Assembly: GCF_004361815.1 (NCBI RefSeq)
Contig: NZ_SNWA01000002.1
Location: 434,001 to 498,000 of the forward strand
Direction: 5' to 3'
Origin: Paraburkholderia sp. BL10I2N1
GTDB taxonomy: Bacteria > Pseudomonadota > Gammaproteobacteria > Burkholderiales > Burkholderiaceae
Length of the DNA: 64,000 nucleotides
Shown piece by piece: positions 62,413-64,000 of the stretch. Under the pieces are notes generated by a model. It had not been told where the DNA came from and searched no databases. It was given only the letters and a program-made list of their open reading frames with translations. Each line of letters starts with the position of its first letter. Positions within the stretch are counted from its first letter, which is position 1. A program made the position numbers and the translations under genes.

Positions 62413-64000
62413 ATGTTGCAACGTCTTCGGTTGTCCGCCTTTCGTGTGGTCGGGTTTGCCGCCCTGACGGCCCTTGCGCTCGCTGGCTTCGACGCGACGT
62501 GCAACGCCGCGCCGCTGCCCGACAAGACCATCGTATTCTGTTCGGAAGGCAGTCCCGCCGGCTTCGACTCGGCGCAATACACGACGAGCGTCGAGTTCAC
62601 CGCAGCGTCTTACACGGTGTACAACCGGCTCGTCGAGTTCCAGCACGGTGGCACCAAAGTGGAACCTGGTCTGGCGGAATCGTGGGAAATCTCCCCCGAT
62701 GGCCTGACGTACACGTTCCATCTGCGCCACGGCGTCAAATTCCACACGACGTCCTTCTTTAAGCCGACGCGCGAGTTCAATGCCGACGATGTCATGCTGA
62801 CGTTCGAACGGATGCTCAATCCGAACAATGCTTTTCGCACCGCCTACCCGGTAGCGTTCCCGTATTTCACCGATATGGGCCTCGACAAGAGCATCGAAAA
62901 AATTGAAAAACTCGATCCGTACACGGTCCGCTTCACGCTGAACGCGGTAAATGCACCGTTCCTGCAGGCACTCGCCATGCCGTTCGCGTCGGTGATTTCC
63001 GCCGAATACGCCGATCAACTGCTGAAGGCTGGCAAGCCGGCGGACATCAACCTCAATCCGGTCGGCACGGGTCCGTTCATCTTCCGCAGCTATACGAAGG
63101 ACTCGACCATCCGCTACGACGGCAACCCCGACTACTGGAAGCCTGGTGTCGTGCAGGTCGGCAAACTGATCTTTTCGATCACGACCGACCCGGCCGTACG
63201 CGTGCAAAAACTTCGGCAAAACGAGTGTCAAGTGATGAGCTATCCGCGCCCGCAGGACATTGCGTCGCTGGCCGCGGACGCGAATCTGCAACTGCCGCAT
63301 CAGGTCGGCTTCAACGTCGGCTTCCTCGCGTACAACACGACGCGCAAGCCGCTCGATCAGGTTGAAGTGCGTCAGGCTCTGGACATGGCGATCAACAAGC
63401 AGGCGATCATCCAATCCGTGTACCAGGGCGCGGGCCAGGCAGCGAGCAATCCAATGCCGCCCACGCAATGGTCCTACGACGGGAGTCTGCGCGATGCGCC
63501 GTACGATCCCGCGAAGGCAAAGGCGCTGCTCACGAAAGCCGGCCTTCCGGACGGCTTCGAACTGACGCTGTGGGCCATGCCGGTGCAGCGGCCGTATAAC
63601 CCGAACGCGCGTCTGATGGCGGAGATGATTCAGGCCGACTGGGAGAAGATCGGCGTGAAGGCGAAGATCGTGACGTATGAATGGGGTGAGTACATCAAGC
63701 GCGCGCATGCGGGGGAACACGACGCGATGCTGATCGGCTGGACTGGCGACAATGGCGATCCGGACAACTGGCTGGGCGTGCTGCTCGGATGCTCGGCAGT
63801 GAACGGCAGCAACTTCTCCAAGTGGTGCTACAAGCCGTTCGATGACTTGATCCGGAAGGGGCGTCAAACGACCGATACGGCGGAGCGCACGAAGTACTAT
63901 ACCGAGGCGCAGGAGATCTTCAAACAGCAGGTGCCATTCACGCCGATCGCGCACTCGACGGTCTACCAGCCGCTGCGCAAGGACATCACCGGCTTCAGGA
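62413..64000 (+). CDS. dppA: Dipeptide/peptide ABC transporter binding protein, DppA-like (partial at window end)
   Basis: 529 residues visible; the stop lies beyond the window. ATG preceded by AGGAG. Signal peptide (VVGFAALTALALAGFDATCNA), then a family 5 binding protein: KTIVFCSEGSPAGFDSAQYT, LAESWEISPDGLTYTFHLR, GVKFHTTSFFKPTREFNADDV (in part), GTGPFIFRSYTKDSTIRYDGN (in part), FLAYNTTRKPLDQVEVRQAL and MLIGWTGDNGDPDNWLGVLL. It binds di- or oligopeptides in the periplasm; permease and ATPase genes are expected to the right. Confidence 0.95.
   Translation, partial: MLQRLRLSAFRVVGFAALTALALAGFDATCNAAPLPDKTIVFCSEGSPAGFDSAQYTTSVEFTAASYTVYNRLVEFQHGGTKVEPGLAESWEISPDGLTYTFHLRHGVKFHTTSFFKPTREFNADDVMLTFERMLNPNNAFRTAYPVAFPYFTDMGLDKSIEKIEKLDPYTVRFTLNAVNAPFLQALAMPFASVISAEYADQLLKAGKPADINLNPVGTGPFIFRSYTKDSTIRYDGNPDYWKPGVVQVGKLIFSITTDPAVRVQKLRQNECQVMSYPRPQDIASLAADANLQLPHQVGFNVGFLAYNTTRKPLDQVEVRQALDMAINKQAIIQSVYQGAGQAASNPMPPTQWSYDGSLRDAPYDPAKAKALLTKAGLPDGFELTLWAMPVQRPYNPNARLMAEMIQADWEKIGVKAKIVTYEWGEYIKRAHAGEHDAMLIGWTGDNGDPDNWLGVLLGCSAVNGSNFSKWCYKPFDDLIRKGRQTTDTAERTKYYTEAQEIFKQQVPFTPIAHSTVYQPLRKDITGFR

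Noticed and set aside
62347..63954. 535-codon open frame antisense to the DppA-like gene
   Set aside because: Shadow of the peptide-binding protein, which has a signal peptide, ribosome site and complete family motifs.

Overview
The window is high-GC DNA with dense, oppositely oriented gene blocks, and it fits a Burkholderiales chromosome or chromid of the Paraburkholderia/Caballeronia/Burkholderia type. Supporting signs are the OmpC-like trimeric porins, a RpoD paralogue, UPF0182, MocR and CHASE-GGDEF-EAL proteins, and typical Burkholderia insertion sequences. Genus and replicon are inferences; no rRNA or complete tRNA gene was seen.

Left part (1-16 kb): a porin gene cut at its start codon, an ISL3-type transposase and an N-terminally truncated phage-type integrase form a rearrangement junction. 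An MFS transporter, a BamE-like lipoprotein, a sigma-70 (RpoD-type) factor with a stem-loop behind it, a Pro/Ala-rich membrane protein and a membrane-anchored TPR protein follow. An intact IS630 element (1,473 bp, TA duplication) sits exactly in the stop codon of the TPR gene and restores it. A 68-aa protein, a UPF0182 membrane protein and an 82-aa protein follow.

Middle (16-38 kb): a periplasmic binding protein is translationally coupled to a CHASE-PAS-PAS-GGDEF-EAL c-di-GMP enzyme. A LacI regulator diverges from a galactoside utilisation operon (ABC ATPase, binding protein, two permeases, GH42 and GH35 beta-galactosidases) with two identical 16-bp palindromic operators in the promoter region and a strong hairpin after the binding protein gene. 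Next are a YadG/YadH-type ABC exporter, a DUF72 protein, a two-subunit molybdenum hydroxylase (IorAB type), a histidine phosphatase and a RIO-type kinase.

Right part (38-64 kb): a lower-GC islet encodes PAAR, a Tae4-like amidase and a membrane protein that may be its immunity partner. An FdhF/YdeP-type molybdoenzyme diverges from a MocR regulator, a winged-helix protein and a di-Mop molybdate-binding protein. A porin, a flippase-like membrane protein, a GT2 glycosyltransferase and two exported proteins of unknown role follow.

The most unusual part is 52.9-62.2 kb, all on the minus strand. A tssB-tssC sheath pair without other T6SS genes lies upstream of a receiver-LuxR-cNMP-binding fusion regulator, a class III nucleotide cyclase with TPRs, a leaderless PAP2/haloperoxidase-like protein with a Gly/Ala repeat, and a leaderless subtilase. 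This could be one regulated system in which the cyclase supplies the ligand of the regulator. The window ends inside a DppA-type peptide-binding protein gene.
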